The notes under the pieces are model-generated. The model saw nothing but the letters and a program-made list of their open reading frames with translations. It was not told the origin of the DNA and did no database searches. Source: Alphaproteobacteria bacterium (GTDB lineage: Bacteria > Pseudomonadota > Alphaproteobacteria > Rhizobiales > JAJFHC01). From it: a stretch of DNA of 64,000 nt. Of this stretch, positions 35,044 through 43,675 are shown one piece after another (position 1 is the stretch's first letter; every line of letters begins with the position of its first letter). The DNA lies in the NCBI GenBank assembly GCA_021775805.1, contig JAJFHD010000104.1:1-64000 (forward strand), read 5' to 3'. Position numbers and translations under genes: made by a program.

Positions 35044-35073
35044 TTTCCCGGACAAGCGAAGCGCGATCCGGGA
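35044..35073. repeat. Dispersed palindromic repeat, copy 2
   Basis: Same 30-bp CCCGGA...TCCGGG unit as 7943-7972 with one mismatch (GCGAAG for GTGAAG). It lies in the 175-bp gap between convergent genes and may also serve as a weak terminator hairpin. Nothing else is recognised in that gap. Confidence 0.75.
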
Positions 35074-35091
35074 CCCAATCCACCTGACCAA

Positions 35092-36450
35092 TCAAACGGG
35101 CTTGGTAAGTAGTTCCACAAGCGCCTTGAAGTCCGATCCGGGCTGATGCAACCCAAGCACATGGTCTCTGATCTCGACGGCACGCCCGGCGCCCAGGGTC
35201 GGGTCGGCATAGGCATGATACTTGCCGATGATCTGATCGTCGCTGAGGGGATCCTCGGGTCCGCCGCGGGCATTTACCTCGCCCGATTTGTGCTCGGTCC
35301 CGTCCTTCAGCCGGATGGTTATGTCGGCCCAGCGGCCGGCGGGGAAACGCGCGTTATGTGCATTGCTTTCAACCACGGAGGTGCACTCCACGAGACGGGC
35401 AACTGCCGGGTCTGTCAGGCCGTCGCCGGTAATCTGGTCGATCCCCAGCACACCATTGACCAGGGCCGAGGCCACCGCAAAGGGCAGACTGTATTGCGCG
35501 ATCGACGGGGTCCCCGGCATGCCGGCGAACAGCCTCGCGGATTCGTGGAACGTCGAGATCTCTATATGAGCGACATCTTCATGGGCAATGCCATGTTCTG
35601 CGCGCAAATTCAGCGTGCAGTCGATCGGGGCATGAGCCCAGCGGCAGATCGGGTAGGGTTTTATGTACTGCAGGTCGGTGGTCCAGAGGGTGCCGATATC
35701 GGACCAGAAACTCATCACGTCGGGCGCTTCCACAGTGATCGCGGGTGCGCCGGTGAACCCGTTTTCCGCCATGATCGTCGCTGTAACCCCGGTCATGGCG
35801 CCGCAGCCGGACCCGTCGTGAAGCATCGACGGGTTGTCGATTTCGCGCATCATCTGGCTGCGGGGGCCGTGATATTCGGCGATGCCCAGCGCTTGCCTGA
35901 GCTGGTCGTCGGACAGGCCGCGCAATCTTGCGCCGATGCTGGCGACGCCAAGGGCGTTCCAGGCACCGGATGTATGGTAATCGGAAACCGTCGCGTGCAA
36001 GGCCAGTCCTGCCCGGGCGGACACTTCGTAACCCACGACAAAAGCCGTGAGTGCGTCCTGGCCGGAAACGTTCCCCGACGCATCCGCGAAGGCGACAAGG
36101 CCGGGCACAACGGCCACGCCGATGTGGCCCTTGGTCGGGTTGTAGCCGTCATGGGCGTCGAGATTGTCGATCTGGGTGGCACCGGCGAAAGCGGCTCCGG
36201 CGATGCTCACCGTGCGGCCGTCGAACATCATTCTTGCCTGGGTGCGGGGGTCAGCGGAGCCGTGGAGCAGGGATGTGATCTTGCGGGCGATCGTACCGGC
36301 CTCGAGAGTGTGGGCCGCTGCCGCTACGCCAAGCGTGTCCAGCATAAGCAGGCCAGCCATCTTTGCCGTGTTGGCGGGCAAATCGCTGAAGCGAAGATCC
36401 TGGATGAAACGGGTTACCGGTGCCAGGGCTGTTTCGGGCCGTGCGTCCAT
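35092..36450 (-). CDS. MmgE/PrpD family protein
   Basis: A 452-aa protein of the MmgE/PrpD (2-methylcitrate dehydratase-like) family. Recognisable elements are LMLDTLGVAAAAHTLEAG, the DNLDAHDGYNPTKGHIGVA active-site stretch with the family's HDG(Y) motif, and PYPICRWAHAPIDC. Paralogues include iminodisuccinate epimerase and cis-aconitate decarboxylase, so dehydratase activity cannot be assumed, especially with no prpB/prpC genes nearby. Divergent from the LysR gene at 36685, which probably regulates it. Confidence 0.87.
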   Translation of the reverse strand: MDARPETALAPVTRFIQDLRFSDLPANTAKMAGLLMLDTLGVAAAAHTLEAGTIARKITSLLHGSADPRTQARMMFDGRTVSIAGAAFAGATQIDNLDAHDGYNPTKGHIGVAVVPGLVAFADASGNVSGQDALTAFVVGYEVSARAGLALHATVSDYHTSGAWNALGVASIGARLRGLSDDQLRQALGIAEYHGPRSQMMREIDNPSMLHDGSGCGAMTGVTATIMAENGFTGAPAITVEAPDVMSFWSDIGTLWTTDLQYIKPYPICRWAHAPIDCTLNLRAEHGIAHEDVAHIEISTFHESARLFAGMPGTPSIAQYSLPFAVASALVNGVLGIDQITGDGLTDPAVARLVECTSVVESNAHNARFPAGRWADITIRLKDGTEHKSGEVNARGGPEDPLSDDQIIGKYHAYADPTLGAGRAVEIRDHVLGLHQPGSDFKALVELLTKPV

Positions 36451-36684
36451 GGGTGTTGATCCTTCCGTTGTGGGCCTTCTCCCATTGTCCCTCAGACGAT
36501 AAACCGATTATCTGGCACAGCAACTGAACAATTTTCATGTGTCAGTTGATGACAAGGGCGGTGTGCGGCGCATACAGACGCATCATCCCGGTTCACTTCC
36601 CTTGCAATAGCGCTTGACAGAAAATCAAAGCAGTCGGAAGAATAAGCGGTGACGTTTGCCGCGCGTGCGGGTAACAGGGTCGGG

Positions 36685-37605
36685 ATGAATCGAATGGGCA
36701 GACGGTTACCACCGTTTGCGGCGATCAAGGCTTTCGAAGCCGCCGCTCGGTATTGTAATTTTCAGCAGGCTGCTGAAGAACTTCACATTTCGCCATCGGC
36801 GGTCAGTCACCAGATCAAATCGCTGGAAGATTTTGTCGGTGTCGGGTTGTTCATACGCAATAACAACCGGCTGACACTGACCCATGACGGCAAGGTCTAC
36901 TACAAGGAGCTCCAGCTGTCGCTTGACGGTATCGAGCGCGCGACCAATGCCGTCATGCGGCCCAGGGGGCATGGCGAGTTGACCATCAGCCTGTTCCCGA
37001 CGCTGGCGGAACTCTGGCTGATACCCAGATTGGGCGCCTTTCATGAAGACCATCCCAACGTCACGATCAGGCTTTCGTCCAATACTGACAAGAGCAACGA
37101 GTTTCCGCCTGACGGGGTTGATCTGTCGATCCGTTATATCCACGAAGACGACCCGGACGACGAAGGCGATTTTCTTTTCCCGGAAACCATGATCCCGGTC
37201 TGCTCCAGGACCTATCTCGAAACCCACGGGCCAATCGAGAGCGAGGAAGATCTGCTGGAACGGACTCTGATCTACTGCAACTGGGAGCGCGACGAGTGGC
37301 CGTACTGGTTCGGGGATGTGGGCAAGTCGACGGCCAATGCCAAGAGTTGGCTCGAACTGGATACCCGCGGCCATGCCCTGAAAGCAGCCTCCGAAGGGCT
37401 TGGCATCGCCATGGGCCGACGTCCGTTTGTCGACGACGCCCTGGTCTCAGGACGGCTGGTCACACCCTTGATGCGGCCCGTCAGTACCGGGTTTCGCTAC
37501 TTTTTAACCGCATCACGTCAGTCAAGCGACTTTGCCGGCGTCCGCCGGTTCCGGGAATGGCTCCTGTCCATCTGCCCGTCCGAAGAGTCTCTGCTGGTTG
37601 CGTGA
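36685..37605 (+). CDS. LysR-family regulator, GcvA-like
   Basis: A ~306-aa LysR regulator. The N-terminal HTH is FAAIKAFEAAARYCNFQQAA, then ELHISPSAVSHQIKSLEDFVG; the periplasmic-binding-like effector domain begins near residue 95 (GELTISLFPTLAELWLIPRL). The AFEAAAR...FxxAAxELxxSxxAVS pattern is that of the GcvA branch. I favour the ATG at 36685 over an upstream start at 36649. It is divergent from the MmgE/PrpD gene and upstream of MttB, so it could act on either. Confidence 0.87.
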   Translation: MNRMGRRLPPFAAIKAFEAAARYCNFQQAAEELHISPSAVSHQIKSLEDFVGVGLFIRNNNRLTLTHDGKVYYKELQLSLDGIERATNAVMRPRGHGELTISLFPTLAELWLIPRLGAFHEDHPNVTIRLSSNTDKSNEFPPDGVDLSIRYIHEDDPDDEGDFLFPETMIPVCSRTYLETHGPIESEEDLLERTLIYCNWERDEWPYWFGDVGKSTANAKSWLELDTRGHALKAASEGLGIAMGRRPFVDDALVSGRLVTPLMRPVSTGFRYFLTASRQSSDFAGVRRFREWLLSICPSEESLLVA

Positions 37606-37701
37606 CGGATCATTTATTCATGATGGATGAGAATTAATTCAATTGCCGAACCGGCGTCTTGTGCCAAGGTCTGACCTGGAATTCCAGGTGAGATCAGGAC
37701 C

Positions 37702-39243
37702 ATGGCGCGAAGCTCGACGCAACGACGCACCCGGGGACGTGAGGGACGGCGGCAACGCCAGTCCGAACACGCGCCGTACCGACTTGGAGAGCTGCACAAC
37801 CCTTTTCCACCGGTCACGGTCATCGATGGCGATGCCATCGAACGGATAGCAGATGCCGCCTTCCGGCTGCTGGAAGAGGCAGGCCTCGAGTTTCGCAGTG
37901 ATCGTGCCCTGGATATCCTGAAACAGAATGGCGCTCACGTTGATCGCGAGACCAGTATGGTACGGATCGGCCGCGACATCGTGCAGTCATTTGTGCAGCA
38001 GGCACCGTCACAGTTCACCTTGCATGCGAGAAACCCGGCGGCCAATGTCACGGTTGGTGGCGGGTATGTCAATTTCATGCCGGTGGGCGGTCCGCCCAAC
38101 GTATCGGATCTCGATCGCGGCAGACGGCCAGGCGATTTCGAATCCGTCAGCAATCTCATGCGCCTCAATCAGGCGCTGGGAGTCACACAACTTGCCGGTG
38201 CTTCGCTCGGCGAACCTGTGGACCTGCCGGTAGACACCCGACACCTCGATATCTATCTGGCTCAGGCTACCCTGACCGACCGGGTCTGGAACGGCCGTGG
38301 CATCGGACGGGCGCGGATCGAGGACGCACTCGACATGATTGCCATTGCCCGGTCGACCACACGGCAAGCCCTGGTTGATGAACCGAGCACGATGACCGTG
38401 ATCAACGTCAATTCACCGCGCCGGGTAGACGAGGAACTGCTCGACGGGTTGATGGCCATGGCCGAAAACGGTCAACCATGCCTGGTCACGCCATTTACCC
38501 TTGCCGGGGCCATGAGCCCGGTGACAATCGCCGGCGCGCTTGCCCAGCAGACGGCGGAAGCCCTCGGTGTAATTGCCCTGGTGCAGATGATCAGACCGGG
38601 ATGTCCGGTCGTATTCGGTGGGTTCACATCAAATGTCGACATGAAAACCGGGGCACCAACCTTCGGCACACCGGAGTATGTCAAGGCGACGCTTGCCGGC
38701 GGCCAGATTGCCCGGCATTTCGGCCTGCCCTATCGTTCAAGTAATGTGAACGCCTCGAATGCACCCGACGCCCAGGCGGTCTATGAAAGTGCCATGTCGC
38801 TGTGGGCGGCCATCATGGGCGGTGCCAACATCATTCACCACGCAACCGGCTGGCTTGAGGGCGGGCTGACCGCGTCGTTCGAGAAGACCGTGATCGACGC
38901 GGAAATGATCAGAGGCTGGGCGGAAGTTCTCAAGCCTTTGGAAACCCGCGACGAGGACCTTGCGCTTGAGGCGATTGCAGCCGTGCCGCCGGGGGGGCAT
39001 TTTTTTGGCGAGGCCCATACGCTGGCGCGGTTCGAAAACGCGTTCTACGAACCGATATTGTCGGACTGGAGGAATTTCGAAGCCTGGCAGGAGGCTGGTG
39101 CGTTGACGGCCACCGAGAGGGCCAATGCACTGTGGAAAAAGCTGCTCGAGGAGTTTGTGCCGCCGGACCTCGATCCGGCGATAGAGGAAGCGCTGGAAGA
39201 CTTTGTTGCCCGGCGGAAATACGATATTGAACGGGAACAATGA
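37702..39243 (+). CDS. MttB-family methyltransferase (non-pyrrolysine)
   Basis: A 513-aa member of the trimethylamine methyltransferase (MttB) superfamily with the usual TIM-barrel motifs (VNFMPVGGPPNVSDLDRGRR, PVVFGGFTSNVDMKTGAPTFGTPEY, GGANIIHHATGWLEGGL). The frame is continuous, so it lacks the pyrrolysine amber codon of true trimethylamine enzymes. Non-Pyl members demethylate glycine betaine, carnitine or proline betaine, passing the methyl to a corrinoid protein; no corrinoid-protein gene is adjacent. It is followed by aminotransferase and M24 genes with a 4-bp or 44-bp junction depending on the next start. Confidence 0.85.
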   Translation: MARSSTQRRTRGREGRRQRQSEHAPYRLGELHNPFPPVTVIDGDAIERIADAAFRLLEEAGLEFRSDRALDILKQNGAHVDRETSMVRIGRDIVQSFVQQAPSQFTLHARNPAANVTVGGGYVNFMPVGGPPNVSDLDRGRRPGDFESVSNLMRLNQALGVTQLAGASLGEPVDLPVDTRHLDIYLAQATLTDRVWNGRGIGRARIEDALDMIAIARSTTRQALVDEPSTMTVINVNSPRRVDEELLDGLMAMAENGQPCLVTPFTLAGAMSPVTIAGALAQQTAEALGVIALVQMIRPGCPVVFGGFTSNVDMKTGAPTFGTPEYVKATLAGGQIARHFGLPYRSSNVNASNAPDAQAVYESAMSLWAAIMGGANIIHHATGWLEGGLTASFEKTVIDAEMIRGWAEVLKPLETRDEDLALEAIAAVPPGGHFFGEAHTLARFENAFYEPILSDWRNFEAWQEAGALTATERANALWKKLLEEFVPPDLDPAIEEALEDFVARRKYDIEREQ

Positions 39244-39287
39244 ACCTGCTGCCCGTGCCTAGGCGCGCACCTCCCGGAGACTTGCCC

Positions 39288-40535
39288 ATGACGTTGAACC
39301 CATCCGTTATCGACGACGACAACCAAATTGTGGAACCGCAGCTGAGTGGAATTCTCGACCGCTTCACGCCGTCGGCCATCGCACGCATCTTTGATCAGGC
39401 CGTGCGGCTCAAGGAGGCCGGGCACGATCTGGCAGACTTCAGTACCGGTGAGCCTGACTTCGACACACCGGACCATATCAAGGAGGCGGGCAAGAAGGCG
39501 ATTGACGCGGGCGATACCAAGTACACAGCGCTTGTGGGAACCAGTGCGCTCAAGGGAGCGATCCAGAACAAGTTCAAACGCGACAACGACCTGGACTACA
39601 CGCTCGATGAAATCATCGTTTCAAGCGGCGCCAAGCCGTTGCTTGCCTATGCCTTCATGACCATGCTCGATCCCGGTGACGAAGTTGTCGTTCCGGCACC
39701 GTGCTGGCCGTCGCACCCCGGCGCTGTCAATCTGGTCGGAGGCACACCGGTGTTCGTGCATTCGGGGATTGAGCAGGACTTCAAGATCACGCCGGCCCAG
39801 CTAGAAGCGGCGATTGGCCCAAAAACCAAGGCCGTTATCCTGTGCTCGCCAAGTAACCCAACCGGATCGGCCTACCGCCAGGACGAGATAAGGGCCTTGG
39901 CGGATGTTTTGTTGCGCCATGAACATGTGTGGATCCTGACCGACGACCTCTACGAACACATCGTCTTTGGGAATTTTTCATTCTCGACGATTGCGGCAGT
40001 AGAACCCCGACTCAAGGACCGCACCTTGACCGTCAACGGGGTATCGAAAGCCTATGCGATGACAGGCTGGCGGATCGGTTTCGCTGGCGGCCCTAAACGT
40101 TTGATATCGGGTATTGCCAAGGTCTTTTCCCAAAGTTTCGGGTCGAGCCCGGCCATGAGCCAGGCCGCCGCCGTCGAAGCGCTGGAAGGCCGTCAGGATT
40201 TCCTGCCCGAGTATGCCAAGGCCTATGAGCGCCGGCGCGATATTGCCATTGACGGACTGGCCGACGCGCCGGGTCTCAAGTGTAACCGTCCTGAAGGCGC
40301 CTTCTATCTGTTTCCCTGGTGCGAGGGCGTGATTGGCAAAAACACGCAAAAGGGAAAAACGATCGAAAACGCCGTCGATTTCGTGGAGCACCTGCTTGAG
40401 GACTGGGGCGTGGTCGTGGTGCCCGGCGAGGCCTTCGAGGCGCCCGGTTATTTCAGAATGTCGATTGCTGTGTCCGACGACACTTTGAGGAAGGGCGTCG
40501 GGCGGATCGTCGATGCCTGCAAGGCTTTGCAGTAA
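39288..40535 (+). CDS. Class I/II PLP-dependent aminotransferase
   Basis: A ~415-aa aspartate-aminotransferase-type enzyme. The PLP Lys is in NGVSKAYAMTGWRIGF; other fold-type I motifs are DFSTGEPDFDTPDHI, SNPTGSAYRQDE (substrate Asn/cofactor loop) and the C-terminal Arg region GYFRMSIAVSD. Start at 39288 has CCGGAGA upstream; an ATG at 39240 overlapping the MttB stop (ATGA) would add 16 residues. Cotranscribed with MttB and M24. Amino donor unknown. Confidence 0.88.
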   Translation: MTLNPSVIDDDNQIVEPQLSGILDRFTPSAIARIFDQAVRLKEAGHDLADFSTGEPDFDTPDHIKEAGKKAIDAGDTKYTALVGTSALKGAIQNKFKRDNDLDYTLDEIIVSSGAKPLLAYAFMTMLDPGDEVVVPAPCWPSHPGAVNLVGGTPVFVHSGIEQDFKITPAQLEAAIGPKTKAVILCSPSNPTGSAYRQDEIRALADVLLRHEHVWILTDDLYEHIVFGNFSFSTIAAVEPRLKDRTLTVNGVSKAYAMTGWRIGFAGGPKRLISGIAKVFSQSFGSSPAMSQAAAVEALEGRQDFLPEYAKAYERRRDIAIDGLADAPGLKCNRPEGAFYLFPWCEGVIGKNTQKGKTIENAVDFVEHLLEDWGVVVVPGEAFEAPGYFRMSIAVSDDTLRKGVGRIVDACKALQ

Positions 40536-40555
40536 TACACAAGGAGAACAGTTTC

Positions 40556-41863
40556 ATGGCACACGACGATCTTGTCGACCGGTTAATGAACGACTATTCG
40601 CAATGGACACCGGAGTCCAAGAGTTTCATCAGTGCCAAGAAAACCGACTCCATGACCCTGCTGGACACCAGCGCGCAGGTGGATATGTCGACGATGCGGA
40701 AGTATCGCCTGGCCCGGCTGCAGGCCGAGATCCAGAAATCCGAATACGGCGCGGCCCTGTTCTTCGACCCGATCAACGTCCGCTACGCCACCGGCACGCG
40801 CAACATGACAGTCTGGCTGCTGCACAATCACGGCCGCTATTGTGTTGTACCGGCAGAAGGCAAAGTCGTCCTGTTCGAGTATTCGAACAAGAACTGCGAG
40901 AGCATGTCGGACGGAATCGAGGTTGTCGGCGACGTGCGCCGGGCCAAGGGGTGGTCCTATTTCTTTGCCGGCGAGCACGTGGCGACGGTCTGCCGCGAGT
41001 TTGCCGATGAAATGGCTGACCTGATCAAAGGCCTGTCACCGGACAATCTGCGGCTTGCGGTGGACCGCCTCGATCCGCTGGCGACCCATGAACTGGAACG
41101 CCACGGGCTGTCACTGTTCGACGGGCAGGCGCTGATCGAAAAGGCAAGGGCGGTCAAGTCGGTGGAAGAGGTTGCCTGCATGAATGTGGCCATGGCGGCC
41201 TGTGATGCCGGCATTGCCCGCATGCGGGAAGCGCTGAAGCCGGGAATCACGGAGAACCAGCTCTGGGCCGAACTGCATTATGCCAATATTGCCCACGGCG
41301 GCGAGTGGATGGAGACCAGGATCCTGTCGTCGGGCGGACGGACCAATCCGTGGTTTCAGGAGTCGAGCGACCGGGTGATCCGGCCGGGCGACATCGTCAG
41401 TTTCGATACCGACATGATCGGGCCTTACGGTTATTGCTGCGATGTTTCGCGGACTTTCTTCTGCGGTCCCGGCCGTCCAAGCAGCGAGCAGCGCAGGCTT
41501 TACGGTCTGGCCATGGAGCAGATCCATCACAACCTGGACCTGTGCGCGCCGGGCGTCACGTTTCGAGAGATTGGCGAGAAGGCCTGGCGTGTGCCGGAGC
41601 GCTACAGTGACCAGAAATACTCAAGTATCGCCCATGGCGTTGGCCTGTGCGACGAGTGGCCGGTGATTTCCTACACCGATATCGAAGGCCGCAAGATCCA
41701 GGAAGGCGTGCTTGAGCCGGGCATGATGATCTGCATCGAGAGCTACATCGGCGAGACCGGCGGTGCCGAGGGCGTCAAGCTGGAGCAGCAGATACTGATT
41801 ACCGATACCGGATACGAGCTTCTGAGCACCTACCCGTTCGAGGACGAGCTTCTGGGGGATTGA
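40556..41863 (+). CDS. M24-family metalloenzyme related to DddP / Xaa-Pro peptidase
   Basis: A 435-aa pita-bread-fold enzyme. Predicted metal ligands Asp284, Asp296, His360, Glu395 and Glu410, plus Asp286 and Tyr355, have the same spacing as the residues I recall for Ruegeria DddP (295, 307, 371, 406, 421, 297, 366). Motifs FDPINVRYATGTRNM, GGEWMETRILSSG, NPWFQES and HGVGLCDEWPV closely resemble DddP. DddP cleaves DMSP to DMS and acrylate, but a broad sister group of M24 proteins shares these motifs without known activity, so lyase function is unproven. Last gene of the MttB operon. Confidence 0.75.
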   Translation: MAHDDLVDRLMNDYSQWTPESKSFISAKKTDSMTLLDTSAQVDMSTMRKYRLARLQAEIQKSEYGAALFFDPINVRYATGTRNMTVWLLHNHGRYCVVPAEGKVVLFEYSNKNCESMSDGIEVVGDVRRAKGWSYFFAGEHVATVCREFADEMADLIKGLSPDNLRLAVDRLDPLATHELERHGLSLFDGQALIEKARAVKSVEEVACMNVAMAACDAGIARMREALKPGITENQLWAELHYANIAHGGEWMETRILSSGGRTNPWFQESSDRVIRPGDIVSFDTDMIGPYGYCCDVSRTFFCGPGRPSSEQRRLYGLAMEQIHHNLDLCAPGVTFREIGEKAWRVPERYSDQKYSSIAHGVGLCDEWPVISYTDIEGRKIQEGVLEPGMMICIESYIGETGGAEGVKLEQQILITDTGYELLSTYPFEDELLGD

Positions 41864-41895
41864 TTGTCCAGGTCCTCCGTTTGCTGAGACTTGGA

Positions 41896-41923
41896 CCCCG
41901 GCTCGCCCTGAGGGGCGCCGGGG
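41896..41923. terminator. GC-rich hairpin after the M24 gene
   Basis: CCCCGGC (41896-41902) pairs with GCCGGGG (41917-41923), and inner GCCC pairs with GGGC around a TGA loop, leaving a two-base bulge. It is 33 bp past the M24 stop and has no T-run. It resembles the CCCGGC...GCCGGG hairpin near 7832. The remaining ~210 bp to 42134 shows no convincing gene. Confidence 0.45.
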
Positions 41924-42133
41924 AACGAAGATGGTGAGAGTCGTTCATTTCCCGGGCGCGATGCAGCGCGCCAGTGCTGCTTCGCAGAACCGGGAGCGCG
42001 CCAATCTCAATGGTCAGTGTATGAAACGGTGCCGGGGCACCGGAGGCGGGTGGGCGATCGTTGTCCGCGTGCGGCGGCATTCACCGCAAAGTAGAAGGTG
42101 TTCCGGCATGAACCACATTGCGCGCGGAATGCC

Positions 42134-42838
42134 CTATAAGTCGAATGTAACGACCGGAGTTTCTGCATCGGCAATGGCGCTTTGCGTCGTGGCGGCGACG
42201 TGGGTTTCCAAAAGCGCGCGCAGATCGGCCGTCGCCTTGTCAATATCGGCGGTCCCCAGACCCTGGACGGTCAACACGGCCCTATCTGTGTCCAGGCTGA
42301 CCGGGCTGCGGGCATCCTGGTACCAGTTCCAACGACGGCACAGAATTTTTCCGTCATCGGCGTAGACCACCTCACCGATCTTGGGCGGGTCGTTTTCAGG
42401 CGGCTCTTTGCCCAGGGCATGGAACGTGTCACCGTCGCGCGCGTACCGGAAACACAGGGTGCCTTGTGTCTTGTCGAGATCGTCGGCGCCGACTGGAACC
42501 AGAGCTCGAACGGACAACAGATTGTACGTGTCGACCAGAGTGTTGATGCGCGGCAGGCCGCGGCCGGACAGAATGCTGCGCACGAGCCGTTCCACCGACG
42601 AACGGTAGCTTGTCTTCTTGACGCCAAAGGCGCGATAGCCCTTTCGCCAGTCGTATAGCTCAGGGATTGAGGGAATGTCGCGCCCGCCGAGTTCCTGCGT
42701 GATGGCGGCTTCCGTTCTCTCGATTGATTGCTGAAGCGCCGGTGAACGGCTCCCCGCGATCGTCATGTTGCTGGCGATGACAACGCCGACCCGGTAGTCG
42801 GAAAAATCGCCGGCCAGTTCGGTGATCGAGAATTTCAT
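42134..42838 (-). CDS. B3/B4 tRNA-synthetase-like domain protein
   Basis: A ~234-aa stand-alone B3/B4 domain protein. This fold is otherwise the editing and anticodon-side module of phenylalanyl-tRNA synthetase beta. Visible hallmarks are YDWRKGYRAFGVKKTSYRSSVERLVRSI, LVDTYNLLSVRALVPVGADDL and EVVYADDGKILCRRWNWYQDARS. Such proteins may trans-edit mischarged tRNAs but most are uncharacterised. I use the ATG at 42838; a TTG at 42892, 3 bp after the AhpD-like gene's stop and preceded by AAGGAAG, would add 18 residues and couple the two genes. Confidence 0.78.
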   Translation of the reverse strand: MKFSITELAGDFSDYRVGVVIASNMTIAGSRSPALQQSIERTEAAITQELGGRDIPSIPELYDWRKGYRAFGVKKTSYRSSVERLVRSILSGRGLPRINTLVDTYNLLSVRALVPVGADDLDKTQGTLCFRYARDGDTFHALGKEPPENDPPKIGEVVYADDGKILCRRWNWYQDARSPVSLDTDRAVLTVQGLGTADIDKATADLRALLETHVAATTQSAIADAETPVVTFDL

Positions 42839-42895
42839 GCCAGGTTCCGTGAGCGAGGCGTGGGCCGATTTTGAGACGTCAGTATCCGGCAAGTC

Positions 42896-43477
42896 CTAGT
42901 CGGCTTCCTTGTAGAATCCAATCGTATCCCCCTGGGTCGTAACCCCAAGGCCGTTCAGCAAGCGGTTGGAATAGTTGAAGTAGGCGCAAACCTGGTTGAC
43001 CTCCAGAACCTCACCGTCTTCGCAACCGGCCTGGCGCAGGAGATCCATGTCGGACGCGACCATGTTGCCGGGGCGCAGGGTGAGTTTTTCTGCATAGCGC
43101 AGCAAGGCAAGGTCCTTGCCTTCGAATGCGTCGCCGGGACGGCGGGCCTTGAGGGCTGCAAAAATAATATCGGACCGCCGTTCGTCTTTCATCAGGCGGC
43201 GTACGTTCATGAAATGATGGCTGAGACTGTACTCGCATTCATTCAGGATGGACGTGTACGAGGCCACAACTTCGAGAAACCAGAAGGCCAGGGTATTGGC
43301 GTCGTTGTGCAGCACGCTTCTGTAGAGTGTCACATGACCGTCCATGGTCTGTGGCCGCAAGGAATGGGCGCGCATGACATTGTCGACAGTGCCATGGGGT
43401 GTGCGCACCTTGTCATACATTTCCTTCAGAAAACCGTCGGCCTTCTCGTCCGCTATCATTTCGATCCAGGCGCTCAT
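42896..43477 (-). CDS. AhpD-like / carboxymuconolactone decarboxylase family protein
   Basis: A 193-aa alkylhydroperoxidase-like helical protein of the peroxidase-related CMD family. The active-site stretch reads NECEYSLSHHF, where family members usually have N-x-C-x-Y-C-x-x-HH. The first Cys and the His pair remain but the second Cys is Ser. GGAGTG ribosome site before the ATG at 43477. Probably cotranscribed with the B3/B4 gene; possible thiol-antioxidant or sensing role. Confidence 0.75.
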   Translation of the reverse strand: MSAWIEMIADEKADGFLKEMYDKVRTPHGTVDNVMRAHSLRPQTMDGHVTLYRSVLHNDANTLAFWFLEVVASYTSILNECEYSLSHHFMNVRRLMKDERRSDIIFAALKARRPGDAFEGKDLALLRYAEKLTLRPGNMVASDMDLLRQAGCEDGEVLEVNQVCAYFNYSNRLLNGLGVTTQGDTIGFYKEAD

Positions 43478-43675
43478 GAACACTCCTTCGGCTGTTGTAG
43501 AATGACCGGCGGTGCCAGCGGACACCCGTTCTCGACATTCGAATGTAGAGAAGTCCTGCCACAGGGAGCGGACGGCGTGGTCGTGGCCCGCCCGCCAGCA
43601 GGCTTGCCCTCTGTTTTATTTTAGGACGCGCCGGTACGCAATGCCTAGAGCGAATCAATGGAGCTAAAACTTCGG

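Noticed and set aside
42640..42670. tRNA-like GTCGTATAGCTCAG string
   Set aside because: It lies within the B3/B4 coding sequence and no cloverleaf follows.
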